Shown piece by piece: positions 35,444 through 43,481 of a DNA stretch of 64,000 bases. Position numbers and translations under genes: made by a program. This DNA is from Mariniflexile sp. TRM1-10 (GTDB lineage Bacteria; Bacteroidota; Bacteroidia; Flavobacteriales; Flavobacteriaceae), in the NCBI RefSeq assembly GCF_003425985.1, contig NZ_CP022985.1, positions 3,766,001-3,830,000 of the forward strand, written 5' to 3'. A model generated the notes under the pieces. It did not search any database. It had not been told where the DNA came from and saw only the letters and a program-made list of their open reading frames with translations. Numbering within the stretch: the stretch's first letter is position 1; every line of letters starts with the position of its first letter.

Positions 35444-35464
35444 TCAAAATGCTATGTGAATATT

Positions 35465-35507
35465 TAAAATTAGTGTTCAAAGTTGATTAATTATATGATA
35501 TTCATCA
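35465..35507 (-). promoter_or_regulatory. FNR/FixK-type promoter of patatin gene
   Basis: TGATATTCATCA at 35496-35507, with minus-strand -7-like TAATTTTA at 35472-35465, exactly 29.5 bp from the box centre. The box lies 53 bp from the patatin ATG. Confidence 0.7.
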
Positions 35508-35518
35508 GGATACGTAAA

Positions 35519-35561
35519 TGATTTATATCATTTTATACCCAATTCCATTCTTTTATATTTG
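35519..35561 (+). promoter_or_regulatory. FNR/FixK-type promoter of the Mla operon
   Basis: TGATTTATATCA at 35519-35530 and perfect -7 element TATATTTG at 35554-35561, 29.5 bp from box centre. The mlaE-like ATG follows at 35581. The adjacent inverted promoter for the patatin gene makes this a paired divergent control region. Confidence 0.8.
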
Positions 35562-35580
35562 AATAATATTACAAAAGAGC

Positions 35581-36363
35581 ATGCTGGACATAAGCAATAT
35601 ACAATCCCATATACAAACATTTTTGAAAGAAATAGGAGAGCTCTCTTATTTCACGGCACGTTTTTTTAAAGAATCCTTTAAGAAACCGTTTGAGTTTAAA
35701 GAGTTTTTGCAACAATGTTATAATATGGGAAACCGTTCATTAATATTGGTCGCCATTACGGGTTTTATCATCGGTTCGGTTTTAACTTTACAGACCAGAC
35801 CTACGCTTATGGAGTTTGGAGCGGTTTCTTGGATGCCATCGATGGTAGGTATTTCCATTATTAGAGAAATTGGACCCATGATTACGGCGTTGGTATGTGC
35901 TGGTAGAATAGGCTCCGGGATCGGTGCGGAACTGGGTTCGATGCGAGTAACTGAGCAAATTGATGCCATGGAAGTGTCTGGTACAAACCCTTTTAAATAT
36001 TTGGTAGTTACACGAGTTATGGCAACAACTTTTATGATTCCACTCTTAGTAATTATTGGAGATGCTATTGGATTGTATGGTTCCTATTTGGTTGAAAACC
36101 TTAAAGGCGATGTGTCTTTTCGATTATTTTTTAATCAAGTATTTGAGTCGTTGGAATTTGGAGATATCATTCCTGCAACCATCAAGTCGTTTTTCTTTGG
36201 GCTGGCGATAGGTCTTGTAGGTTGTTTTAAAGGGTATTATTGCGACAAAGGCACGGCAGGAGTAGGGAGAGCAGCAAATTCGGCAGTCGTGTTTACGTCT
36301 TTGCTCTTATTTATTATTGACTTTATAGCTGTATTTGCAGCTGATATTTTTTATGATTTATGA
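35581..36363 (+). CDS. mlaE: MlaE-type lipid ABC transporter permease
   Basis: This is a 260-aa permease of the MlaE/YrbE family with five to six hydrophobic helices and the conserved block GRIGSGIGAELGSMRVTEQIDAMEV around residues 107-131, the EQIDAM signature of the family. The start at 35581 is 20 bp after a perfect -7 element. It overlaps the ATPase gene by 4 nt. Together with MlaF and MlaD products it should move phospholipids between the inner membrane and the periplasm. Confidence 0.9.
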   Translation: MLDISNIQSHIQTFLKEIGELSYFTARFFKESFKKPFEFKEFLQQCYNMGNRSLILVAITGFIIGSVLTLQTRPTLMEFGAVSWMPSMVGISIIREIGPMITALVCAGRIGSGIGAELGSMRVTEQIDAMEVSGTNPFKYLVVTRVMATTFMIPLLVIIGDAIGLYGSYLVENLKGDVSFRLFFNQVFESLEFGDIIPATIKSFFFGLAIGLVGCFKGYYCDKGTAGVGRAANSAVVFTSLLLFIIDFIAVFAADIFYDL

Positions 36364-37142
36364 ATGAAAGCAAAACCATATCACCACAAGAGGACATGAC
36401 AAAAACACGAGAGATTGTCCTTGACATCAAAAACCTGAACAAAAGTTTTGATGACAATCACGTTCTCAAAAATTTCAATATGAAACTTTACAAGGGCGAA
36501 AATCTGGTTATCATGGGAAAATCGGGCTCTGGAAAATCGGTGATGATTAAATGCCTTGTGGGATTAATGGAAGCGGATAGTGGCATTATTTCGGTAATGC
36601 ACAAAGACATTACAACATTAGATCAAGCAGCCTTAGATGTATTGCGATCGGACATAGGCTTTTTATTTCAAGGCAGTGCTCTGTACGATTCCATGACGGT
36701 TCGTGAAAATTTGGAATTTCCTTTGCGTAGGCATTCCGGCAAATTTGAAAAGAATATGGACACAAATACTTTGGTTATGGAAGCATTGGAAAATGTGGGA
36801 TTGGCACATGCCGTAGATTTAATGCCAGCAGAACTATCTGGAGGCATGCAACGTAGGGTTGCATTGGCAAGAACCTTGATTTTACAGCCAAAAATTATTT
36901 TATATGACGAACCAACAAGTGGGCTAGATCCTATAACAGCCAAAGAAATCATTATTCTGATGCAGGATATTCAAAAGAAATACAACACATCCTCACTTAT
37001 TATAACACATGATGTGGATTGTGCAAGAGCTATTTCCGATCGCATGGTCTTATTGATTGATGGCACCAATTACGCTGAAGGGACGTTTGACGACTTATCT
37101 GTTTCAACAGATCCAAAAATAAAAGCATTTTTTAAACATTAA
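36360..37142 (+). CDS. mlaF: MlaF-type ABC transporter ATPase
   Basis: The 260-aa ABC ATPase has Walker A GKSGSGKSV (about residues 58-66), the Q-loop FLFQGSALYDSMTV, the signature LSGGMQRRVALAR, Walker B IILYDEP and the switch His in ITHDV. The FQGSALYDSMTVRENL segment is characteristic of MlaF. It starts inside the permease stop (ATGA). The downstream gene encodes the MCE protein, completing the core transporter. Confidence 0.92.
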   Translation: MNESKTISPQEDMTKTREIVLDIKNLNKSFDDNHVLKNFNMKLYKGENLVIMGKSGSGKSVMIKCLVGLMEADSGIISVMHKDITTLDQAALDVLRSDIGFLFQGSALYDSMTVRENLEFPLRRHSGKFEKNMDTNTLVMEALENVGLAHAVDLMPAELSGGMQRRVALARTLILQPKIILYDEPTSGLDPITAKEIIILMQDIQKKYNTSSLIITHDVDCARAISDRMVLLIDGTNYAEGTFDDLSVSTDPKIKAFFKH

Positions 37143-37213
37143 ATCCGATGTTATGAAATTCAATTAACAACAGGTTTATTGTAAAAAAAAGTACCGATGA
37201 TGATAAGCGATAT

Positions 37214-37250
37214 CATCTGACCAAATTATAACAATAAATATAAGCAGATG
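37214..37250 (+). repeat. 37-nt leader shared, inverted, with the 54-aa gene
   Basis: The sequence immediately upstream of and including the mlaD ATG (CATCTGACCAAATTATAACA, then ATAAATATAAGCAGATG) recurs in inverse orientation at 38439-38639 with one mismatch, after removing a MITE. Both copies end in a start codon. Confidence 0.75.
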
Positions 37251-38231
37251 AAAAACACAAACTCACAAAGAATACGATTAGGTCTATTTGTAATCATTGG
37301 CACACTGTTGTTTGTTTTGGGCATTTATTTAATAGGTCAACAACAGAATATATTTAAAAAAACGTTTACCATCAGTGCGGAATTCCAAAACGTGAATGGC
37401 TTGCAAAAAGGTAATAATGTACGTTATTCCGGAATTAATATAGGAATCGTAAAAGCCATTGAGATGGTAAACGATTCCATTGTAAGAGTTGATATGAGCA
37501 TTGAGGAAAACATCGTAAAACATATTAGAAAAAATGCGGTGGCCACTATTGGTTCTGATGGGTTGGTTGGCAATATGATTGTTAATATTTTACCCAGAGA
37601 TGGTACCGCAGAAACCATTGAAAATGGTGATATGATAAAATCATTCAGTAAAGTAGGTCCCGATGATTTGTTGAGTAATTTGAGCGTGAGTATCAAAAAC
37701 ACGGAAGTCTTGACAGAAGATTTGTTGAAAATAACCAATGCCATCAAAAATGGTCAAGGTACATTGGCTACAGTTCTCAATGATACCATCATGTCTTCTG
37801 ATTTAAAACAAGCTGTTAGAAATATCAAAATAGTAAGTTATGATGCTTCAAATGTATTAGATGAATTAAATGACCTTGTTAAATCAATCAAAACGGATGA
37901 TGATTCTGTTTTGGGATTATTGCTAAATGACACCATTTCAGGAAACCAGTTAAAGATGACATTGAGCAACCTCAAAACATCAAGTGTTAAAATGGAAGAT
38001 GCGGTGGGACAAGTAAATACCATTATTGAAAATATCAACACCAGTGATGGGGCTTTCAATTATATCATGAAAGATACATCTTTGGTCAATAGTTTAGAAT
38101 CTATTTTAAAGAACGTGGATGAGGGCACACACAAGTTTAACCAGAATATGGAAGCCATGAAGCATAATTTTTTGACTAGAAGATATTTTAGAAAATTAGA
38201 GAGACAAAAAAGGAGGGAAAAAGACAATTAA
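37248..38231 (+). CDS. mlaD: MCE/MlaD-type substrate-binding protein
   Basis: An N-terminal membrane anchor (IRLGLFVIIGTLLFVLGIYLIG) is followed by an MCE domain (AEFQNVNGLQKGNNVRYSGI, residues about 45-125). A long helical C-terminal region (KNTEVLTEDLLKITNAIKNG and related heptads) then forms the tunnel-like part. It lies 106 bp after mlaF. The interval has a degenerate palindrome TGATAAGCGATATCA with longer spacing than the FNR-type boxes. The C-terminus ends in a very basic RRYFRKLERQKRREK. Confidence 0.88.
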   Translation: MKNTNSQRIRLGLFVIIGTLLFVLGIYLIGQQQNIFKKTFTISAEFQNVNGLQKGNNVRYSGINIGIVKAIEMVNDSIVRVDMSIEENIVKHIRKNAVATIGSDGLVGNMIVNILPRDGTAETIENGDMIKSFSKVGPDDLLSNLSVSIKNTEVLTEDLLKITNAIKNGQGTLATVLNDTIMSSDLKQAVRNIKIVSYDASNVLDELNDLVKSIKTDDDSVLGLLLNDTISGNQLKMTLSNLKTSSVKMEDAVGQVNTIIENINTSDGAFNYIMKDTSLVNSLESILKNVDEGTHKFNQNMEAMKHNFLTRRYFRKLERQKRREKDN

Positions 38232-38276
38232 ATCATCTGTTTATCAACCGGTAAATCAGTAATCTATTGGACTTCA

Positions 38277-38441
38277 TTATGTCTTAACTTCTCTTTTCTT
38301 AATTTCAGTTTTTAACTTTTCAGGAATATCAGTTCTGCACTGGCAATTTTTTAAGTGTTCTAAATGCCAATGGGTGCGTTGCTCAATTGTTGGGTTTTTG
38401 GGCATTTTATGTGTGAGATGCCATTCTTTATTAGTTTTCAT
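38277..38441 (-). CDS. small conserved-looking protein, 54 aa
   Basis: The ATG at 38441 opens 54 codons to TAA (38277-38279). The peptide reads like a known class of short Bacteroidota proteins with KEWHLTHKMPKN, RTHWHLEHLKNC and CQC. The His pairs and two Cys suggest metal binding, but no function is established. It is convergent with mlaD (45-bp gap). Its 5' leader equals that of mlaD, and a 161-bp MITE has inserted 15 bp upstream of the ATG, probably disconnecting it from its promoter. Confidence 0.7.
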   Translation of the reverse strand: MKTNKEWHLTHKMPKNPTIEQRTHWHLEHLKNCQCRTDIPEKLKTEIKKREVKT

Positions 38442-38456
38442 CTGTTTATATTTATT

Positions 38457-38617
38457 GAAGTGGTTTAAACTTTTTCTAATTGGCTAAAAAATCGTCCTTT
38501 TTCGCCCACTCTACGTCTTTTTTTCTTTCCGTAGCGATGCTATGCAACTCGAAAAAGGCTTCGATTTGACAAAAAATAACTGATTTTCGCTTCAATCGAA
38601 AAAGGTTAAACCACTTC
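38457..38617. mobile_element. MITE family 2, copy 1 (161 bp)
   Basis: Terminal inverted repeats GAAGTGGTTTAAAC.TTTTTC and its complement GAAAAAGGTTAAACCACTTC bound the element, and ATT (38454-38456 / 38618-38620) is duplicated as a 3-bp target site. The empty site is preserved in the inverted leader copy at 37214-37250, which proves insertion. No ORF inside. Confidence 0.8.
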
Positions 38618-38704
38618 ATTGTTATAATTTGGTCAGATGGACCACCCAATATTAATCATCTTCGTGTGTATGTAAATCCCATGGATATTTCATGTCTTTT
38701 TTAA

Positions 38705-39886
38705 TCAGCCCTCATTGTATTTTAAATCTGTAATTTCAAATTTCAACCAATTGAAATCCCCTTCTTTTAGTTTCCAAATGACTTGGTATTTATTTGGTAT
38801 CCTTACACCATTAAATTCCTTGAAAGATTTTGATTCCACATACCATGTTTCTAAAGTCGCATCATCTCCTGCTTCATAATAGCGTTTGGCTTTAAAAAAC
38901 ATAAAATCACCTATAGAAGAAAATTTAAAAAGCCCAACAACACTTTTGTTATTTATTGTAAAGGTTGCTTTAACAGAGGTACTATCAATGGATTCCCATG
39001 ATATATACGGGTTTAAAGCGGCTGATGGAAACCAGATGATCTCTGCCATATATCTTAACATGGCTGCTTGGTTTATTTTTTCATTTTTACCTACGTTCAC
39101 AGCTGGAATTAAGGACGCAAGTTTGATTAGTATCTCGGCTTCGCCATTTGCGAATTTATCCCTACCAATCATTTGGATCATTGGCATAACATGAACCTCT
39201 GTTGACCAAACAAAACCGGGATTGATTACGTTTATATGCTGTTCGGCTTCAAAAGACATCCATTTACCGCTAGGCTTGGTTTTCATTTCTCCTTTTTGCT
39301 TCAACTGTACGGAAACAGTTTTATATTTACCAATAGCACCTGAATTTTTTACCCATTTTTGAACTATTTCAGGTAAGTACTTTACATCTTCCTTTGTGAT
39401 AATAGAATCGTTTTCAATTGTAACACCCTTTAATAGTGATTTGGTTTCATTATAAACTTTTTTGTTAAATTCATATTTGCCATAAGCAGAAATGCTTACC
39501 AAAAGAATAATAATATTGACAACTGTACCAAATTTGGCATCCTTCCAAGACATGATAATTAGAATTTGTGAAAGAACAATTGCCAGAATAGCAATAAAAA
39601 ACCACTGGTCTTTTTTTAGGTATAAAATGAAGGTAAAGAATATAAAGAATAATAGAATTGCTGTAAAAAGCCAAAGCAACCCCATTGTTTTAGAAATGTT
39701 TTGTTCTAATTGATTGATATTTGCAAATCCAAAAGCTTTTATAAAACCCATAAGGTGTATGAGACCGTGGAACATAATTAATAACGCAAATATCAAACGC
39801 TTGATATCATAAATTAAGAAGGTTGCTCTGGCTCTTAAAAAGATATACCAACTATAAAGAGTATTTTTATAAATAATGTAAATCAT
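38705..39886 (-). CDS. DUF6544-like membrane protein
   Basis: The first ~145 residues contain four hydrophobic helices (LIFALLIMFHGLIHLMGF, LLWLFTAILLFFIFFTFIL, FIAILAIVLSQILIIM, VVNIIILLVSISAYG). The rest is a soluble beta-rich domain (LPEIVQKWVKNSGAIG, GKWMSFEAEQ, INQAAMLRYMAEIIWFPSAAL) typical of DUF6544. The start is uncertain; an internal Met at MFHGLIHLMGF is possible. Function unknown. It follows the flavin-binding-like gene by 14 bp and shares its FNR-type promoter. Confidence 0.75.
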   Translation of the reverse strand: MIYIIYKNTLYSWYIFLRARATFLIYDIKRLIFALLIMFHGLIHLMGFIKAFGFANINQLEQNISKTMGLLWLFTAILLFFIFFTFILYLKKDQWFFIAILAIVLSQILIIMSWKDAKFGTVVNIIILLVSISAYGKYEFNKKVYNETKSLLKGVTIENDSIITKEDVKYLPEIVQKWVKNSGAIGKYKTVSVQLKQKGEMKTKPSGKWMSFEAEQHINVINPGFVWSTEVHVMPMIQMIGRDKFANGEAEILIKLASLIPAVNVGKNEKINQAAMLRYMAEIIWFPSAALNPYISWESIDSTSVKATFTINNKSVVGLFKFSSIGDFMFFKAKRYYEAGDDATLETWYVESKSFKEFNGVRIPNKYQVIWKLKEGDFNWLKFEITDLKYNEG

Positions 39887-39900
39887 TAAAATTTAATAGA

Positions 39901-40365
39901 TTAAGCATGGATGGTATGTCTTTTTTTTCCGGTGAATTCTTCAATTTTTATGATGAATACAGTAGGGATGTCATCATTATAGATTTTACTGGAAAACTCA
40001 CTTATGAAATTAACAGTTCTATGTTCTTGCTTCATGATAACTTCTTTTACTCCTAATGAAAATTTATGGAGATAAGCTTTAGCGTTGCTCCCAAAAAGCT
40101 GTTCAAAAGTTCCGTGTACTAACACAGATTTCCAGCTAGTAATAGAATTAATGGATGCAACTTGTAATGAGACAGCATTATTTTTACGCATGGCATTTAT
40201 TTTATGCCCTTCACCTGAATAACAAGTAATGGTGTTATTTTCTTTGTTAAAATAATAAGTGGTGGGTACAATATAAGGTCTGTTTTTATAGATATAACCT
40301 AAATACCCAATGTAATTGTTTTCTAAAATGAACTTGATCTCCTTTTCTTCTAAATTTATAAACAT
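39901..40365 (-). CDS. pyridoxamine 5'-phosphate oxidase-like flavin-binding protein
   Basis: At 154 aa it forms a split-barrel FMN-binding fold of the PNPOx/NimA group: YIGYLGYIYKNRPYIVPTTYYF, CYSGEGHKINAMRKN, then SVLVHGTFEQL. Such proteins bind FMN or haem and act in redox or detoxification reactions. It heads a two-gene unit with the DUF6544 protein. The predicted transcription start is about 145 nt upstream, so the mRNA leader is long. Confidence 0.85.
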   Translation of the reverse strand: MFINLEEKEIKFILENNYIGYLGYIYKNRPYIVPTTYYFNKENNTITCYSGEGHKINAMRKNNAVSLQVASINSITSWKSVLVHGTFEQLFGSNAKAYLHKFSLGVKEVIMKQEHRTVNFISEFSSKIYNDDIPTVFIIKIEEFTGKKRHTIHA

Positions 40366-40513
40366 GATGTTACGATTTATAGGTGTTTTCTATCGTAATT
40401 GAGGGTTTCAGTTTTTCCAGATATAACCAGTATTATAATATTCTAGCTCTTTGGGGGGGTGAACAATAGGGGGCAAGTCCAAAAATTAGAGTGATGCCCA
40501 TATTCTATGTGCA

Positions 40514-40556
40514 TAAAAGTACAAAGTCATATTTAAGAAGGCAATGATAAATATCA
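40514..40556 (-). promoter_or_regulatory. FNR/FixK-type promoter of the PNPOx-like/DUF6544 unit
   Basis: TGATAAATATCA at 40545-40556 with minus-strand -7-like TACTTTTA at 40521-40514, 29.5 bp from centre. The gene start is 40365, leaving a leader of roughly 145 nt with a G-run (40452-40458). Confidence 0.6.
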
Positions 40557-40577
40557 GTGTTTTTTATTATGACTTAA

Positions 40578-40975
40578 CCCGTTGGCTGTAACTGTTTTAT
40601 CAATACTAATTTTTATATAAATTGTCACATTGAGCTTGTCGAAATATATCTTCTAGTGTCTTCGACAGGCTCAGACTGACACTTGAGTACTAAATTGACT
40701 TTAAGAGACTATTTAAGTTTTATCCATTGGCTCTTTTATGTGCCTTTTTCCGCCATACATCAGCTATTTCTCAGTCCATAGCTATGGCTATGAATCCCTC
40801 CCTCGCGGCAGTCTGGCTCCTTCGCTAAAAAGATCTCCCAGACCTTTTTTTATACGCTCGGCCCTGTCTGACAAAAAAATACCCTATAAAACATTCCAAA
40901 AACAAAATTTAAATAGTCTCTAAATTATAATCAAAATTCGTTATAAATTAAATTTTCTTAATTTTCCCCCAACGG
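40578..40975 (-). repeat. dispersed palindromic repeat A, copy 2, interrupted by a MITE
   Basis: Inverse copy of 24690-24866. Sequence on both sides of 40705-40920 joins exactly to the uninterrupted copy once the MITE and one TAA are removed. Its right end (CCCCCAACGG) overlaps the last codons of the metallophosphoesterase gene. Confidence 0.8.
40705..40920. mobile_element. MITE family 1, copy 1 (216 bp)
   Basis: Ends are GAGACTATTTAAGTTTT and AAAATTTAAATAGTCTC. TAA is duplicated on both sides (40702-40704 and 40921-40923). The empty site in repeat A copy 1 confirms insertion. The interior shares CTGGCTCCTTC...TACGCTCGGCCCT with MITE family 2. The small open frame 40738-40923 is not credible. 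Confidence 0.85.
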
Positions 40976-42190
40976 ATTATGATTCATTAATTTTAGAAAA
41001 GTAATTTCCGGTCGCATACCCAAGCGCCCAGGAAACCCCAGCCATCCCAGACCGCGATTCACGTTTAGGTATTGGTCATTAACTTTATAAAGACCAGCCC
41101 AATGTTGGTATTTATATTTAATGGGACTCCATTGTAATCCTTTAATTTTTATAGCGGCCTGCATGCCATGTGTGTGACCTGAAAGGGTTAAGGGTATGTC
41201 GGTTTTGTTTATTACCGCTTCATGCCAAAGCGTTGGGTCATGGGACAGTAAGATTTTAAAAGGCATAGAAGCAGTCTTTTCTAATGCTTTTTGTAAGTCT
41301 CCATATTGTTTAAATGGCGGATATCCCCAGTTTTCAACACCAACTATGGCAATTTCTCCATGGTCTTTTCTAATGATATCCGATTCGTTAAGAAGTAGTT
41401 TAAAATGGATGTCTTTATAAAATTGTTTAATAGCTTCGTGGTTTTCTTTTTTATCGTTTTCAGTTTTCCATTTGCTGTAATCTCCATAGTCATGATTGCC
41501 CAATACAGCATATTTACCCATATTGGCTTTTAGTTTGACAAAAACCCGTTGCCACCCTCGTAGTTCCCATGCAAAATTGTTCACCAAATCACCTGTAAAA
41601 AAAATCAGGTCTGGATTGGTATTATTAATGAGATTTATGGCTCGGTTCATAATTTTGAAACGATAATTAAAGCTTCCTAAATGCAGATCGGAAATATGTA
41701 TAATTTTCAATTCGTTAAAAGATGGAGGAAGGTGTTCGAATTCTAGCGTATGCCGATAGATTTTAAAACGGTAGATGGCTTTAAATATGGCGTAAACAAT
41801 GACAAAAAAAGGTAAAAAACCAGAGAAAAGGCCTATAAGAGGAATGACCAGAAGGGATTCTTTTTCTAAAAAAACAACATTTAAATAGAATAGTAGGGAA
41901 ATAATAATAACAAATATTATTTTGGGTATGAATGAAGAAACGGTAAGGCCATACATGGAAGATATTAGTACTTGTTTTCGTCTTGGATCGATGTCATCAA
42001 GTTTAATTTTCAGTATTAAAATAGCGCTGATAAGACCTATGGTAAAAATCCAAAAGAGAGCATGAATAATGGTTTTTAGAGATGGTTCGAGTAACCGTGT
42101 AATGGATTGAAGCCAATAAAAGGCTAATATGTCAATTACTAAAATAGCTAAGCATAATAAAACAATTGTAAATAGGGAATAGCTGCGCAT
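40958..42190 (-). CDS. membrane-anchored metallophosphoesterase
   Basis: Four to five hydrophobic helices occupy residues 1-145. The calcineurin-like domain then shows all metal motifs: IIHISDLHLG, FFTGDLVNNF, VLGNHDYGD and SGHTHGMQ. Such YaeI-like enzymes hydrolyse phosphoesters on the cytoplasmic face; the substrate is unknown, but lipid-linked phosphates are possible given the neighbour. The final eight or so codons (NHNPLGEN region) derive from dispersed repeat A, so the native C-terminus was replaced or trimmed. It starts 7 bp after the CDP-alcohol phosphatidyltransferase gene. Confidence 0.88.
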   Translation of the reverse strand: MRSYSLFTIVLLCLAILVIDILAFYWLQSITRLLEPSLKTIIHALFWIFTIGLISAILILKIKLDDIDPRRKQVLISSMYGLTVSSFIPKIIFVIIISLLFYLNVVFLEKESLLVIPLIGLFSGFLPFFVIVYAIFKAIYRFKIYRHTLEFEHLPPSFNELKIIHISDLHLGSFNYRFKIMNRAINLINNTNPDLIFFTGDLVNNFAWELRGWQRVFVKLKANMGKYAVLGNHDYGDYSKWKTENDKKENHEAIKQFYKDIHFKLLLNESDIIRKDHGEIAIVGVENWGYPPFKQYGDLQKALEKTASMPFKILLSHDPTLWHEAVINKTDIPLTLSGHTHGMQAAIKIKGLQWSPIKYKYQHWAGLYKVNDQYLNVNRGLGWLGFPGRLGMRPEITFLKLMNHNPLGEN

Positions 42191-42197
42191 CTTGACA

Positions 42198-42797
42198 TTA
42201 TTTAGATTTCTTTTTATTAAGTCTTCGTTTATCTTTTGAAGCCCAATAAAGCCCTTTCACATCTGAAACCCACTCATCATACATAAAAATCAATATGATT
42301 TCTTCAATGGTTTCTAATAGACCAAAGACAATCATCATATAGAATAGTACATAATTAGGCTCAAGAAAGAGTGCCCAAAGAATAAAAACACCTTGTAGTA
42401 CAGCAGATAGTTTTGCTAAATAGGTATGGAACGCTGTGGCTTTTCCGTATTTATAGTAGGCAAGTATCATTTGTGCGATATATGGTGACAAGACAATGAT
42501 TATGATGCTGATATTTGATTTGATGAATTCCACTTCAAAATAAAAAAGCCCAATTAAACCCATAACTAAAGTCAACTGGTCTCCAAAAGAATCAAGTTGG
42601 GAACCTCTAGCGCTCGTAATTTTAAGTTTTCGTGCTAAATAGCCATCAATGGCATCGGTGAGGTAACTTACCATAAGGAAGCATGTAAAAATTAAACGCT
42701 CATCCAGTATGATCAATAAAATCAATAAGGGAACTGCCACTATCCTGTAAAAGGAGAACCAATCTGCAATATTAAAATTTTTGAATGTGAACATCAA
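42198..42797 (-). CDS. CDP-alcohol phosphatidyltransferase family protein
   Basis: Six hydrophobic segments in 199 aa and the class signature D-x2-DG-x2-AR-x8-G-x3-D-x3-D, visible as DAIDGYLARKL followed by GSQLDSFGDQ, identify an integral membrane CDP-alcohol phosphotransferase. It condenses a CDP-activated lipid with an alcohol acceptor such as glycerol phosphate or inositol phosphate. The acceptor is not predictable. A two-gene unit with the metallophosphoesterase is likely. No TGAT-N4-ATCA box is found upstream. Confidence 0.9.
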   Translation of the reverse strand: MMFTFKNFNIADWFSFYRIVAVPLLILLIILDERLIFTCFLMVSYLTDAIDGYLARKLKITSARGSQLDSFGDQLTLVMGLIGLFYFEVEFIKSNISIIIIVLSPYIAQMILAYYKYGKATAFHTYLAKLSAVLQGVFILWALFLEPNYVLFYMMIVFGLLETIEEIILIFMYDEWVSDVKGLYWASKDKRRLNKKKSK

Positions 42798-42920
42798 TGA
42801 AAATTTAATTGTTAGATTCTTGTTTCGTTGTGCATGTTTTCAATGAAATAAGGGTATTGCAATAAGGTTGGTATTATAAATATAATATTAAAAAATAATT
42901 ATTGAAAATTTAAAGATATG

Positions 42921-43193
42921 GAAGTGGTTAAAACTTTTTCAAATGGCTAAAAAATCGCCCTTTTTTTGCCCACTCTATGTCTTTTTTTCTTTCCGTAGCT
43001 TTTCCAATGCGATAAGCTGGCTCCTTCTCTAAAAAGGTTTACTAAACCTTTTCTTTACGCTCGGCCCTAACTCAAAAAAGGCTTCGATTGGACAAAATTG
43101 CCATTGCGCTGGCTGGCTCGTTCACTAAAATAACCCACTGGGTTATTTTTTCACGCTCCGTCCTACTTCAATCGAAAAAGTTTTAACCACTTC
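42921..43193. mobile_element. MITE family 2, copy 2 (273 bp)
   Basis: Ends GAAGTGGTTAAAACTTTTTC and GAAAAAGTTTTAACCACTTC match the copy at 38457-38617. The interior is longer, with nested palindromes (AAAGGTTTACTAAACCTTT). No clear target duplication flanks this copy. Confidence 0.75.
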
Positions 43194-43370
43194 AATAAAA
43201 AATTTCTCGAAACAGACTATCCTCGAGGCAGAGCCATAGAGGTATTTCGCCTGTTTCATTTTGACCTCAGGGTCAAAAACCGAAATTTTGTATTTCACCT
43301 CACCCAGAACTGCCTTTTCGGGCAGTTCTGACCTCTCCTCCAAAGGCTACGGTGTACCCACAAGTATAAA

Positions 43371-43481
43371 ATGATTAAATTTGAAAAAAAGACTATGGGT
43401 GCTTTATTATATCAAGGAATGGAATTAGATTTCTCGGGCAAGTTTCAGGATAAGAGGCTTGCAAAAAGGGGGCTATTATAA
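43371..43481 (+). CDS. transposase N-terminal frame (orfA), joins the next ORF by -1 shift
   Basis: A 36-codon frame from 43371 encodes MELDFSGKFQDKRLAKRG, which matches the N-terminal F..LGD.R...R segment of Tn5/IS4-type transposases. It stops at TAA (43479-43481), whose last A starts the main ORF. A run AAAAAGGGGG just before (43463-43472) would allow a -1 slip that restores a continuous protein. Programmed shift, mutation and sequencing error are all possible. Confidence 0.6.
   Translation: MIKFEKKTMGALLYQGMELDFSGKFQDKRLAKRGLL

Noticed and set aside
37201..37215. TGATAAGCGATATCA upstream of mlaD
   Set aside because: The half-sites are 7 bp apart instead of 4, so it does not fit the box used elsewhere; mlaD is probably expressed from the mlaE promoter.
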